A stretch of DNA of 64,000 bases from Hydrogenophaga sp. (GTDB taxonomy: Bacteria; Pseudomonadota; Gammaproteobacteria; Burkholderiales; Burkholderiaceae_C): the NCBI GenBank assembly GCA_011391595.1, contig JAABQG010000009.1, positions 1-64,000 of the forward strand, given 5' to 3'. This document shows, piece by piece, positions 1-8,167 of this stretch; positions within the stretch are counted from its first letter, which is position 1, and each line of letters begins with the position of its first letter. A program made the position numbers and the translations under genes. Below the pieces are notes generated by a model that was not told where the DNA came from, made no database searches, and saw only the letters and a list, made by a program, of their open reading frames with translations.

Positions 1-273
1 GATGGCCTCGACCAGGTCTTCGTTGAGCGACAGGGAGCGGGCAATCGATCGGCCGAGCTGGGCCACCTCGAGCGAGTGCGTGAGCCGCGTGCGAAACAGG
101 TCCCCCTCATGGTTCAGGAAAACCTGCGTCTTGTAGACCAGACGGCGAAACGCGGTGCAATGAACGATGCGGTCGCGGTCGCGCTGGTACTCGGAGCGCG
201 TTGGCGCTGGCGCTTCCGGATAACGACGCCCCCGTGAACGGGCTGGATCAGCCGCGAAAGGCGCCAGAACCAT
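1..273 (-). CDS. dgt: dGTPase-like deoxynucleotide triphosphohydrolase, N-terminal part
   Basis: The first 91 codons of a gene that runs off the left edge. The translation contains [18 protein letters not shown] and [12 protein letters not shown], the conserved N-terminal signature of the HD-domain dGTPase-like proteins; the His in THSLEVAQ is the first metal ligand of that domain. These enzymes hydrolyse dGTP (or other dNTPs) to the nucleoside and tripolyphosphate. The ATG at 273 is the only plausible start. It follows aroB on the same strand with a 77-base gap, the usual aroK-aroB-dgt order in Burkholderiales. The rest of the HD domain lies outside the window, so activity cannot be judged. 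Confidence 0.85.
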   Translation of the reverse strand, partial: MVLAPFAADPARSRGRRYPEAPAPTRSEYQRDRDRIVHCTAFRRLVYKTQVFLNHEGDLFRTRLTHSLEVAQLGRSIARSLSLNEDLVEAI

Positions 274-350
274 GATATTTGAGCTAAATCAGTGCTTTCC
301 CAGCGACAAATGGCACTGGTCAGCTATCTATTTGATACCGATCTGACGCG

Positions 351-1466
351 TCATGCGCAGCAGGCATCGATGACTTCGCGAACCAGTGCGTCCGGTGCGC
401 CGCGCAGCGCGGCCTTGCCCACGCCATCGATCACCACGAACCTGATCTCTCCGGCTTCGGCTTTCTTGTCGACCCGCATGAGCGCGAGGTAGCGCCCGGC
501 ATTATCAACGGCGTCCAGCACCGGCGCCTTCACGGGCAGCCCGGCGCGCGCCGTCAACAGGGCCAACCGCTGCACGAAAGCCTCGTCCACCAGCCCCAGG
601 CGCTGTGACAGCCGCGCCGCCATGACCATGCCGCAGCCCACGGCCTCGCCATGCAGCCATTCGCCATAGCCCAGCCCTGCCTCGATGGCGTGACCGAACG
701 TGTGGCCAAAGTTCAGGATCGCGCGCAAGCCGGACTCGCGCTCGTCCTGCCCCACGACCCAAGCCTTGATTTCACAGCAGCGCTTGACGGCGTACGCCAG
801 CGCCACCGGGTCGCGGGCCATCAGGGCGTCCATGTTCACTTCGATCCAGTCGAGGAACGCCGGGTCGGCAATCGGCCCGTACTTGATCACTTCGGCCAGA
901 CCCGCACTGAGTTCACCCGCCGGCAGCGTCTTGAGCGTGTCGAGATCGCAGACCACCAGTTGCGGCTGGTAGAACGCGCCGATCATGTTCTTGCCCAGCG
1001 GGTGGTTGATGCCCGTCTTGCCGCCGACCGAGGAGTCCACCTGCGCCAGCAGTGTGGTGGGCACCTGCACGAAAGGCACGCCGCGCATGTAACTTGCAGC
1101 TGCAAAACCGGTCATGTCGCCGACAACGCCGCCGCCCAGGGCATAAAGCACCGTCTTGCGGTCGCAGCCATGACCCAGCAAGGCGTCAAAGATCAGGTTG
1201 AGGGTCTGCCAGGTCTTGTGGCCTTCGCCGTCGGGCAACACCACCGTGTGAACGCTTGGGTACCTGGCAGAGAGCGCCCTTATAAGACGCTCGGCATACA
1301 GCGGCGCCACGGTGGTATTCGTGACGACCAGGGCAGTCGCTGCTTTGGGCGCGGCCGCATAGGTCTGCGGATCTTCGATCAATCCAGTGCCGATGCCGAT
1401 GCTGTAACTGCGGTCGCCGAGCGTGATCGGGACGTTTTGGATGTTGGCGTTCATTGGCATGGCCAT
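351..1466 (-). CDS. aroB: 3-dehydroquinate synthase
   Basis: Converts DAHP to 3-dehydroquinate, the second step of the shikimate pathway, using NAD and a divalent metal in the cytoplasm. The 371-residue protein is of family length. It shows GGGVVGD (about 111-117) of the NAD-binding region, [11 protein letters not shown] (144-154), AEVIKYG, and the metal-ligand region [10 protein letters not shown]. Met codons at residues 1, 3 and 5 are all possible starts and none has a good Shine-Dalgarno; the longest is given. It lies 67 bases downstream of aroK on the same strand, so the two are probably co-transcribed. Confidence 0.96.
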   Translation of the reverse strand: MAMPMNANIQNVPITLGDRSYSIGIGTGLIEDPQTYAAAPKAATALVVTNTTVAPLYAERLIRALSARYPSVHTVVLPDGEGHKTWQTLNLIFDALLGHGCDRKTVLYALGGGVVGDMTGFAAASYMRGVPFVQVPTTLLAQVDSSVGGKTGINHPLGKNMIGAFYQPQLVVCDLDTLKTLPAGELSAGLAEVIKYGPIADPAFLDWIEVNMDALMARDPVALAYAVKRCCEIKAWVVGQDERESGLRAILNFGHTFGHAIEAGLGYGEWLHGEAVGCGMVMAARLSQRLGLVDEAFVQRLALLTARAGLPVKAPVLDAVDNAGRYLALMRVDKKAEAGEIRFVVIDGVGKAALRGAPDALVREVIDACCA

Positions 1467-1533
1467 GAGTTTAGGACATTCCCCGCTTGACCCAGCACCC
1501 CGCGGCGGAGCGGTGCGAGCCCCAGCAGGGGAT

Positions 1534-2127
1534 TCAGGAAACAGGGCGCGTGAGGCCCTGAGACACGTCAGGTTTTTGCATCAGACCGGCGAGTTCCAGT
1601 TGCATCATGATCATGTTGACCAACGTGGCGACCGATGGGCGTCCGGTTTCGATGACGAAGTGGGCGGATTCCCGATAAAGCGGGTCGCGCACGGCAAAGA
1701 GGTCCCGTAGCCGTCCCAGGGGATCCTTGACCTGCAGCAGTGGGCGATTCACGTCATGGCGCAGGCGGCGGAACACTTCCTCCGGCGTGGACCGAAGGTA
1801 GACCACCTGCCCCCTTGAACGCAGGTGCGACCGGTTTTCGGCCCGCAAAACGGCGCCGCCGCCGGTTGCCAATACGCCGGGGTGATTCCGGGTCAAATCG
1901 TCAATGACCATCGCTTCGATGTCCCGAAACCGCTCTTCGCCTTCGCGCTCAAAGAATTCGCGGATGGAACAACCCAGCCGCTGCTCGATCACCTGGTCGG
2001 AGTCAGCAAACGGAACCCCCAACCGGCGGGCAAGCTGACGCCCGACGGTCGATTTTCCAGAGCCCGGGAGACCTACCAGGCCGATCATGCCAAGTGGGCC
2101 GTTTCCAATACCTTGTACATCATGCAA
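1534..2127 (-). CDS. aroK: shikimate kinase
   Basis: Phosphorylates shikimate at the 3-hydroxyl with ATP. The Walker A loop GLPGSGKST is at residues 19-27, followed by the DSD shikimate/Mg region (42-44), the TGGGAV substrate loop and the NRPLL lid arginine. At 197 residues it is slightly longer than the usual 170-190; the first dozen residues may be an overcalled start, since Met14 directly precedes the core strand. The 248 bases upstream (2128-2375) hold no gene and must contain any promoter for aroK-aroB; no convincing -35/-10 pair was seen there. Confidence 0.95.
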   Translation of the reverse strand: MHDVQGIGNGPLGMIGLVGLPGSGKSTVGRQLARRLGVPFADSDQVIEQRLGCSIREFFEREGEERFRDIEAMVIDDLTRNHPGVLATGGGAVLRAENRSHLRSRGQVVYLRSTPEEVFRRLRHDVNRPLLQVKDPLGRLRDLFAVRDPLYRESAHFVIETGRPSVATLVNMIMMQLELAGLMQKPDVSQGLTRPVS

Positions 2128-2375
2128 GACTCGGCCAGCTTAAAACGACAAAAGGCGCGAATGTAAAGAAATCAGGAATCTTCGACCTGATTTCGCTACA
2201 GGCTTGAGTATTCTTGGGCGTCTACCGGTCGCCGTTCGCACCTGGTGCTCGACGTCAACGAATCGCCTCCGAGGAAGTCTGAGTGAAAAGGCAGGGGCAC
2301 TGACCTGATTCCACCCGCCAAACGCGTTGCTTGCGAACGTCCTAATGACGCGAGCGTACGACGTATTTTATTTAT

Positions 2376-2708
2376 CTACAGACCGACTGTTACGGATATG
2401 CTGATTTTGGTACCAGCAGTATCAAATATCGCGACGATGGCATCGCCGATCGCAACGGCTGACAAGGTGACCGTATTTCCTGAAACAACGGCAGTCACCC
2501 TTGAGGTATTGTCGCTGACTGCGGTATAGGGAGATGTTCCACCTGAAATCTGATAGGTCTGGCTGGAACCCGGTGTCAACTTGACAACTGAAGGCGCCAA
2601 CACTGTCAGTTCCGGATTCACATTGGTACCAGGATTTCCACCGCCCCCACCACAGGCACCTAGCGCGATAGCAAGCAAGAAAATGGATGCCAGTTTTAGA
2701 TACTTCAT
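2376..2708 (-). CDS. small lipoprotein with an Ig-like (BIG-type) domain
   Basis: 110 residues. A hydrophobic signal peptide ends in the lipobox LGAC (Cys about 19) followed by five glycines, so the mature protein should be a lipid-anchored, short-linker lipoprotein. The remaining 80 residues are Thr/Val/Ser-rich with alternating beta-strand character (VKLTPGSSQTYQISGG, TLSAVAIGDA), resembling bacterial Ig-like group 2 domains. It begins 37 bases after the pilQ stop on the same strand, so it could be read through from the pilus operon, but no role in pili is known. The function is unknown and the domain call is by eye. Confidence 0.75.
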   Translation of the reverse strand: MKYLKLASIFLLAIALGACGGGGGNPGTNVNPELTVLAPSVVKLTPGSSQTYQISGGTSPYTAVSDNTSRVTAVVSGNTVTLSAVAIGDAIVAIFDTAGTKISISVTVGL

Positions 2709-2745
2709 ATTTATTACCCCGTCGAATCAAATCAGTATTAATCAA

Positions 2746-4884
2746 TTAGCGCGCTGTTGCCGCCACCACTTTTGGAGTAATAAACACCAGCATTTCCTGC
2801 TTGCTTGTACTGCGGGTCTTGGTCTTGAACAGATTTCCCATGTAGGGGATGTCTCCGAGCAACGGAACCTGGGTGATGTTATCGGTTTCGGTCAACTCGA
2901 AGATACCGCCAATCACCACGGTGCCCCCGTTCTCGACCAGCACCTGCGTTCTTACATGTTTGGTGTTGATCGCAATACCCTGCGCGGTGGTTTCGCCACG
3001 ACTGTCCTTGGTTACATCGACATCCAGAATGACGTTGCCTTCCGGAGTGATTTGAGGCGTCACCTCGAGTTTGAGGGTGGCTTTCTTGAAGGCAACTGCG
3101 GTGGCTCCGCTGCTGGTCGACTGCTGATACGGGTATTCGGTGCCCTGCTCGATCAATGCCTTGGTCTGGTCGGCGGTGACCACGCGTGGACTTGCAACGA
3201 TCTTGCCTTTGCCATCCGCCTCCAGCGCTGAGAGTTCCATGTTCAGGAAACGATTCGCCGCGTAACTGAACAAAGACACCGCAAAGGAAGCAGGGTTATA
3301 GCCGCCCTGCCCGACGGCAGGCAGATTCACCAGCGTCGTGTTGAGTGCATCCAGTGCTGTACCGGTTTGCCCGGTCGTCCCACCTATAGCCTCATAGGTT
3401 CCAGCACCCGCGACGCGATTCGTGTTGTTCAATCCATAGCCTGCCTCGCCACCGCGAACACCACGCAGATCGACGCCACCCAGCCTGATACCCAGTGACT
3501 TGCCGAACGTATCCTGTGCCTCGACGATCCGTGCCTCGATCAGCACCTGCCGCACAGCCACATCCAGTTTTGTCACCATTTCCTGAATCAGGACCAACCT
3601 GGACGGAATGTCCGTCACGAACAATTGATTCGTCCGCGGTTCGCCAAACACGGTGCCGCGCGGGCTTAACAATTTCGCACCCGCTTGAACGCTCTGGTTT
3701 AAACCACCGGTGCCCGAAATTTGTCCCAGAATGTCATTTACCTTGGTGTAATTCAGCTGAATGGAAATACTCTTGAGCGGCTCCAGGTTCTGAATCGCCT
3801 GATTTGCTTCAAGTTCCTGCTTCTCCTTGGCCGCCAATTCGTCTCTGGGCGCAATCCATAACACAGTGCCCACTTTGCGCATGGCCAATCCCTTGGCTCG
3901 AAGGATGATGTCAAGCGCCTGGTCCCAAGGGACGTCCTTCAGGCGAAGCGTCACCGACCCAGTGACCGTATCGGATGTCACGATATTGAAGTTTGTAAAG
4001 TCGGCAATCACCTGGAGAAGCGAACGTACCTCTATATTTTGGAAATTCAACGAAAGCTTTTCACCCGTGAAGCCTGTCCCCTGAACCAGCTTGGTGGCGT
4101 CGACTTTCAGTTGGCGCACCTCAACGACGAATTGGTTGTCGCTTTGGTAGGCGCTGTGTTCCCACGCGCCGCGAGGTTCAATCACCATGCGGACCCGGTC
4201 CCCGTTCTGGAACGTCGTGACCGTCTGAATCGGTGTACCGAAGTCGGCGACGTCAAGGCGCCGCCGCATGCCCTCGGGCAGGGACGACTTCAGGAACTCA
4301 ACCACCAAAGTTTGCCCCTGCTGCTTGATGTCCACGCCGACCTGGTTGTTGGCGAGATCGACAATCACGCGCCCAGCTCCCTCACCGCCCCGCCGGAAAT
4401 CCAGGTCCTTGATCGGCAACACGTCACGATTGCGGTTTTCGGCAAATACCGGCGCCTGCGCCGTCACTGGGGCTGCCGCCTGGACCGGCTCAAGCGTGAT
4501 GAACAGGCTCTTTCCGCGGATCTCCGTCTTGTACCCCGTGGCCTGCTTGAGGTTCAGCACCATCCGGGTCCGGTCACCTGCCTGCACCACGTTGACAGAC
4601 CTCAGGTTTCCCTGATTGATCTCGACGGTTGGACGGCCCAAGCCATTGGTGACCCCGGGCAGATCCAGCGCAATGCGGGCGGGAACCTGAATGGAAAAAC
4701 CGCCCGGCACGGCCGGCAATGGCTGCGCCAAGTCGACCCGAATGACTTCCGAGCCTCCCTGAATGGAGCCGGTTACGGCCTCTATCGTATTTTGGGCATA
4801 GGCCGACAGGGAGATGAGCAACGCACCCACCATAGATATGCCGCGGCCCAGGTGCCGTAACACCGGGTTATGGTTATTCTTCAT
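2746..4884 (-). CDS. pilQ: type IV pilus secretin PilQ
   Basis: Outer membrane secretin through which the type IV pilus passes. The 712-residue protein has a signal peptide ending near SAYAQ, two AMIN-like peptidoglycan-binding segments (roughly 35-140 and 160-260), a short STN/N0 segment with VTGSVTLRLKDVPWDQAL (about 300-330), and a C-terminal secretin domain with VLIEARIVEA and the terminal motif VPLLGDIPYMGNLFK. It is the last of the pilMNOPQ cluster; its start overlaps the pilP stop by four bases (ATGA), suggesting translational coupling. Confidence 0.97.
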   Translation of the reverse strand: MKNNHNPVLRHLGRGISMVGALLISLSAYAQNTIEAVTGSIQGGSEVIRVDLAQPLPAVPGGFSIQVPARIALDLPGVTNGLGRPTVEINQGNLRSVNVVQAGDRTRMVLNLKQATGYKTEIRGKSLFITLEPVQAAAPVTAQAPVFAENRNRDVLPIKDLDFRRGGEGAGRVIVDLANNQVGVDIKQQGQTLVVEFLKSSLPEGMRRRLDVADFGTPIQTVTTFQNGDRVRMVIEPRGAWEHSAYQSDNQFVVEVRQLKVDATKLVQGTGFTGEKLSLNFQNIEVRSLLQVIADFTNFNIVTSDTVTGSVTLRLKDVPWDQALDIILRAKGLAMRKVGTVLWIAPRDELAAKEKQELEANQAIQNLEPLKSISIQLNYTKVNDILGQISGTGGLNQSVQAGAKLLSPRGTVFGEPRTNQLFVTDIPSRLVLIQEMVTKLDVAVRQVLIEARIVEAQDTFGKSLGIRLGGVDLRGVRGGEAGYGLNNTNRVAGAGTYEAIGGTTGQTGTALDALNTTLVNLPAVGQGGYNPASFAVSLFSYAANRFLNMELSALEADGKGKIVASPRVVTADQTKALIEQGTEYPYQQSTSSGATAVAFKKATLKLEVTPQITPEGNVILDVDVTKDSRGETTAQGIAINTKHVRTQVLVENGGTVVIGGIFELTETDNITQVPLLGDIPYMGNLFKTKTRSTSKQEMLVFITPKVVAATAR

Positions 4885-5423
4885 TTCGACCTCTCTTGCA
4901 ATTGCAGTGTGGCAGCACGTTCAATCCATTCACCTGCGGCATCCTGCACAATCTCCCGCATGACGACCTCGGTCTCGGACACTTTGGTGATCCGGCCGTA
5001 ATTCGGCCCAAGATAATTACCCCGCTTGACCTGATACAAAAGGTTGTCTACCTTGACGATGGCGACCAGTTGTCCGGCTCTATTGAGACTGCCCACCATC
5101 TTCATGCTGTCCAGCGGCATGCTTTCCAGGGGTTCCTTGCGGCGGTTGAGTTCAGGTGCTACGAGCGCTGCATTGGAGGTCGCAGTCCCAGACTCCTGAC
5201 GCAAAGCCTGCGCCAGTCGTTGAAGACCAAAAGGTTCTGCTGCGACGTCAACCACATATTCCTGAGGCGTAAACTTCTTGGGTTCCTGAATCGGAGGGAT
5301 GTTCGGCTTGGCCTGGCTGCGCTGCAACTTCATCCACTCCTGAAGTTCCTCCTCACCTGACCCGGCACAACCGGCCAGAACCAGGGCAGACGCCAAAACC
5401 CACGTGAATCCTCGGGCGATCAT
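4881..5423 (-). CDS. pilP: type IV pilus lipoprotein PilP
   Basis: Inner-membrane lipoprotein of the pilus alignment complex that links PilN/PilO to the secretin PilQ. The 180 residues begin with a signal sequence ending in lipobox LAGC (Cys about 19), followed by a charged, Pro-rich linker and the C-terminal beta domain (GQLVAIVKVDNLLYQVKRGNYLGPNYG) that contacts PilQ. It overlaps pilO by four bases at its start and pilQ by four at its end. Confidence 0.95.
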   Translation of the reverse strand: MIARGFTWVLASALVLAGCAGSGEEELQEWMKLQRSQAKPNIPPIQEPKKFTPQEYVVDVAAEPFGLQRLAQALRQESGTATSNAALVAPELNRRKEPLESMPLDSMKMVGSLNRAGQLVAIVKVDNLLYQVKRGNYLGPNYGRITKVSETEVVMREIVQDAAGEWIERAATLQLQERSK

Positions 5424-6097
5424 TTTTTGGCTCCCTTGTTCGCTGGTGCAGCCTTGCGTTGGGCCGCGACCTCTTCAGGGTCCAGATAGCGGAATGTCTT
5501 TGCCGTCGCGTCCATGGACAGGGTGCCATCTTTGGCCGGCAGAAGCGTCAGGTTGTTCAAGGTGACGATGCGTGAAAGGTGCGCAATATCTGAAGTGAAC
5601 GAGCCAATGTCATTAAATCGGCCGGTCACGCGAATCGCAATGGGTAATTCGGCGTAGTACTCCTTGACGCTGATCTGTCCAGGACGGAACAAATCAAACT
5701 GAAGGCTGCGCCCAAGCCCGGCCTGATTGATGTCCGATAGAAGCGCATCCATTTCGGCCTTGCTGGGCAATTGCTTTTCAAGTTGCGTCACATACTGCAA
5801 AACCTGTTCGCGCTGCTTTTTCAACGCCTCCAGGTTGACGGCCTGTGCAACCTTCTTTTTGAAATCCTCGCGCAATTCAACTTCTTTTTTCTGTTCGGCC
5901 TCAAGTTGCACAGCAGAGTCTTGAAGCCATGCGTACCACAACCCCGCCACTACAAAAACAGTGACAAACAGACAAAGCAGGTAACGCGGCAGTTCAGGCC
6001 ATGAAGCCGGATCCTTCGGGTCGAGATTTCGAAATTGTTTCTGGATATTGCCGGACAGTTCCGAGAGACTGGCCGCCTTGGATTTACTAGTCACCAT
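5420..6097 (-). CDS. pilO: type IV pilus inner membrane protein PilO
   Basis: Bitopic inner-membrane protein that dimerises with PilN. The 225 residues have a cytoplasmic N terminus ending in DPKDPASWPELPRYLL, one membrane span (about 41-60), a periplasmic coiled coil rich in Glu/Lys/Gln (about 65-125), and a ferredoxin-like C-terminal domain (LQFDLFRPG, YYAELPIAIRVTG) typical of PilO. The last residues are Lys/Ala rich (KGAKK). It starts 12 bases after pilN. Confidence 0.95.
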   Translation of the reverse strand: MVTSKSKAASLSELSGNIQKQFRNLDPKDPASWPELPRYLLCLFVTVFVVAGLWYAWLQDSAVQLEAEQKKEVELREDFKKKVAQAVNLEALKKQREQVLQYVTQLEKQLPSKAEMDALLSDINQAGLGRSLQFDLFRPGQISVKEYYAELPIAIRVTGRFNDIGSFTSDIAHLSRIVTLNNLTLLPAKDGTLSMDATAKTFRYLDPEEVAAQRKAAPANKGAKK

Positions 6098-6109
6098 GTT
6101 CTGGTCCCT

Positions 6110-6823
6110 TTACGGCTTTACCGATGCCGAGCCAGCCCCGCGCGTGACCGCGGAGGCGACAGACGCAACGCCGGCCGGAGAGGTGGAAATCGAGGCCGAA
6201 CCGACGGGCGCAGAGGCAGCAGAAGCTACACCGACGGGCGCAGAAGCTGGCCGCGCAACTTCACTGGCGCGCAGAAGCCGGACACGGACTGTGAAATTGG
6301 AAACCCTTCGCTGGTCTCGCGCGCTCAAGGCAAGATTTGAGGCCACAATTTCAACGAGTTCAGGGCGTTTCAGCCACTGGCTGTTGTTTGCAAGATTGCG
6401 TAACAATTCAGAGACGCGCTCATTGGATTGCGCTACTCCGGTGACCGTTACCGTCTGGTTATCCTGCTTAAGCGAAGTCAGATAGACCCCGCTCGGCAGT
6501 TGGCGAACCAACTCATTGAGCAAGTGCACAGGAAGATTTCGATCTGCCTGAAGATCCTCAACCGCCTGCTGTCGTGCGCGCAACGACGCAATTTCATTTT
6601 GAAGCGTGGCAATGTCCTTGATCTGGAGTTCAAGAACCTTGATCTCGCTTTGCAGATATTGATTCTTGCCACGCTGGCCGGAAATCTGCGCCTCGTACCA
6701 GGCATACACAATTCCACCCAGAACGAGACCGAGCACTGCGGACGCAACGAGGGCGACATAAAAGAGTTCGCGCCTGCGCTTGCGTGCAGCCTCGCGATGC
6801 GGCAGAAGGTTGATCAGTATCAC
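6110..6823 (-). CDS. pilN: type IV pilus inner membrane protein PilN
   Basis: Partner of PilO; its short cytoplasmic N terminus binds PilM. A GTG start at 6823 is chosen over the upstream ATG at 6853. It gives the canonical PilN N terminus (M)ILINLLPHREAARKRR, is preceded by GGAGG eight bases upstream, and overlaps the pilM stop as GTGA. The 237-residue protein has one membrane span (about residues 20-42), a periplasmic coiled coil and a globular domain. The C-terminal 45 residues are a low-complexity Ala/Ser/Pro/Val tail (APVGVASAAS, APVGSASIS) with an internal repeat not needed for the family fold. Confidence 0.95.
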   Translation of the reverse strand: MILINLLPHREAARKRRRELFYVALVASAVLGLVLGGIVYAWYEAQISGQRGKNQYLQSEIKVLELQIKDIATLQNEIASLRARQQAVEDLQADRNLPVHLLNELVRQLPSGVYLTSLKQDNQTVTVTGVAQSNERVSELLRNLANNSQWLKRPELVEIVASNLALSARDQRRVSNFTVRVRLLRASEVARPASAPVGVASAASAPVGSASISTSPAGVASVASAVTRGAGSASVKP

Positions 6824-7899
6824 TGCAGAAACCTCCGCATGGCAAGCCCGCATGAAGTCAGGTAGGAGGGTGCCTCGCGGCGCAGTTTGTTCTCACGCAC
6901 ACCGCCACCGATCTCCATGCCCGCGAAAGGATCTACGACACTGCAAGGAAATGATGTCTGCTGCGTCACAGCAGCGGTCAACCCAGCCAGCGCCGCCGAA
7001 CCCCCGGCCAACATTGCATAGTCAACGCGGTTGTAGGGCGTACTTGTAAAAAAGAACTGCATGGCCCGACTGATTTCCTGGGCAAGGCTCTCGACGAATG
7101 GCTGCAGGACACTTTTCCCATAATCATCGGGAAGATCCCCGCTGCGCTTCTTGGCCTCCGCCTCCTCCGGGGAAAACCCATACTGACGAACAATCAGTTG
7201 CGAAAGCTGGGCGCCACCGAACGCCTGGTCACGGTCATATAGAACTTCCTGATTGCGGATGACCTGCATGCTGGTTGTGAAAGCGCCGATCTCAAAAAGC
7301 GCAACAATCGCGTCAGCTCCATTGTTCGGCAGGTTTTCGATCAACCGGCTGACAGCCAGCTTGGACGCATAGGACTCAACATCCAGGATGACCGGATTTA
7401 ACCCGGCCGCCTCTGCGATGCCCTGTCGATCCTGAACCTTGTCTTTGCGCGAGGCCGCAATCAAGACGTCCACATCCCCCGAAGACGCTGCGCTCGGCCC
7501 GATCACACAAAAGTCCAGGCTGACCTCATCAAGGGAAAAAGGGATGTACTGGTTGGCTTCGGACTCGACCTGGACCTCCAGTTCCTTCTCACTCATGCCA
7601 CCGGGCAAAATAATTTTCTTGGTGATGACCGCCGAAGGCGGCAGCGCCATGGCCACATTCTTGATTCGAGTCCCGCTCTTTTTAACGACACGCCGCACCG
7701 CCTCAGCCACTTCGTCAAACTTTTCGATGTTGCCATCGGTGATCCAACCCGTCTCCAGAGGCTCCATCGCGTAGCGCTCCAGTATGAATTGGCCCGACGC
7801 ATCACGGCCGAGTTCGACAAGCTTCACACTGGACGAACTGATGTCGAGCCCGACCAGTGGTGCGGGCTGCCGGCTAAATATGGACGCCAAAGAAATCAC
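6820..7899 (-). CDS. pilM: type IV pilus actin-like ATPase PilM
   Basis: Cytoplasmic actin-like protein that binds nucleotide and the PilN N terminus and helps connect the motor ATPases to the alignment complex. The 359 residues carry the phosphate-1 loop VGLDISSSSVKLVEL (about 17-31), the internal PilM/FtsA-like repeats and the adenosine motif region AMLAGGSAAL. It is the first gene of pilMNOPQ; the promoter should lie in the 268-base gap shared with divergent mrcA (7900-8167). Confidence 0.96.
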   Translation of the reverse strand: MISLASIFSRQPAPLVGLDISSSSVKLVELGRDASGQFILERYAMEPLETGWITDGNIEKFDEVAEAVRRVVKKSGTRIKNVAMALPPSAVITKKIILPGGMSEKELEVQVESEANQYIPFSLDEVSLDFCVIGPSAASSGDVDVLIAASRKDKVQDRQGIAEAAGLNPVILDVESYASKLAVSRLIENLPNNGADAIVALFEIGAFTTSMQVIRNQEVLYDRDQAFGGAQLSQLIVRQYGFSPEEAEAKKRSGDLPDDYGKSVLQPFVESLAQEISRAMQFFFTSTPYNRVDYAMLAGGSAALAGLTAAVTQQTSFPCSVVDPFAGMEIGGGVRENKLRREAPSYLTSCGLAMRRFLQ

Positions 7900-8132
7900 A
7901 AAAGACCCCTGAACCCAACCATGAAGCGGCTGGAAAACTTAAGAAATCACTTCAATGCTATCAGTAAGCCCCTTGTCCGGCAAAGGATTTCCGGCTGCCC
8001 CCCCCATCAAAACGTTGCCAAAAGCCGACGTCGGCGCCAGATGCCATAGTTTCCGACAACGACTGGCGTTGGCGATTTTGCAACAGGTAACAATAGGACA
8101 AGCCCCGTGCCAATAGTGATTGCACAGATTTT

Positions 8133-8138
8133 TATAAT
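8133..8138 (+). promoter_or_regulatory. candidate -10 box (TATAAT) upstream of mrcA
   Basis: A perfect sigma-70 -10 hexamer TATAAT lies 29 bases before the mrcA ATG. No good -35 hexamer sits at 16-18 bases upstream (the sequence there is close to CCAATA), so the promoter would be weak or need an activator. It lies in the mrcA/pilM divergent intergenic region of 268 bases. Confidence 0.4.
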
Positions 8139-8167
8139 GACCAAGCGCATCTGCGCAATCATCATTT

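Noticed and set aside
651..1490. Long plus-strand open frame of 279 codons
   Set aside because: It lies wholly opposite aroB and its composition is that of an antisense shadow in GC-rich DNA.
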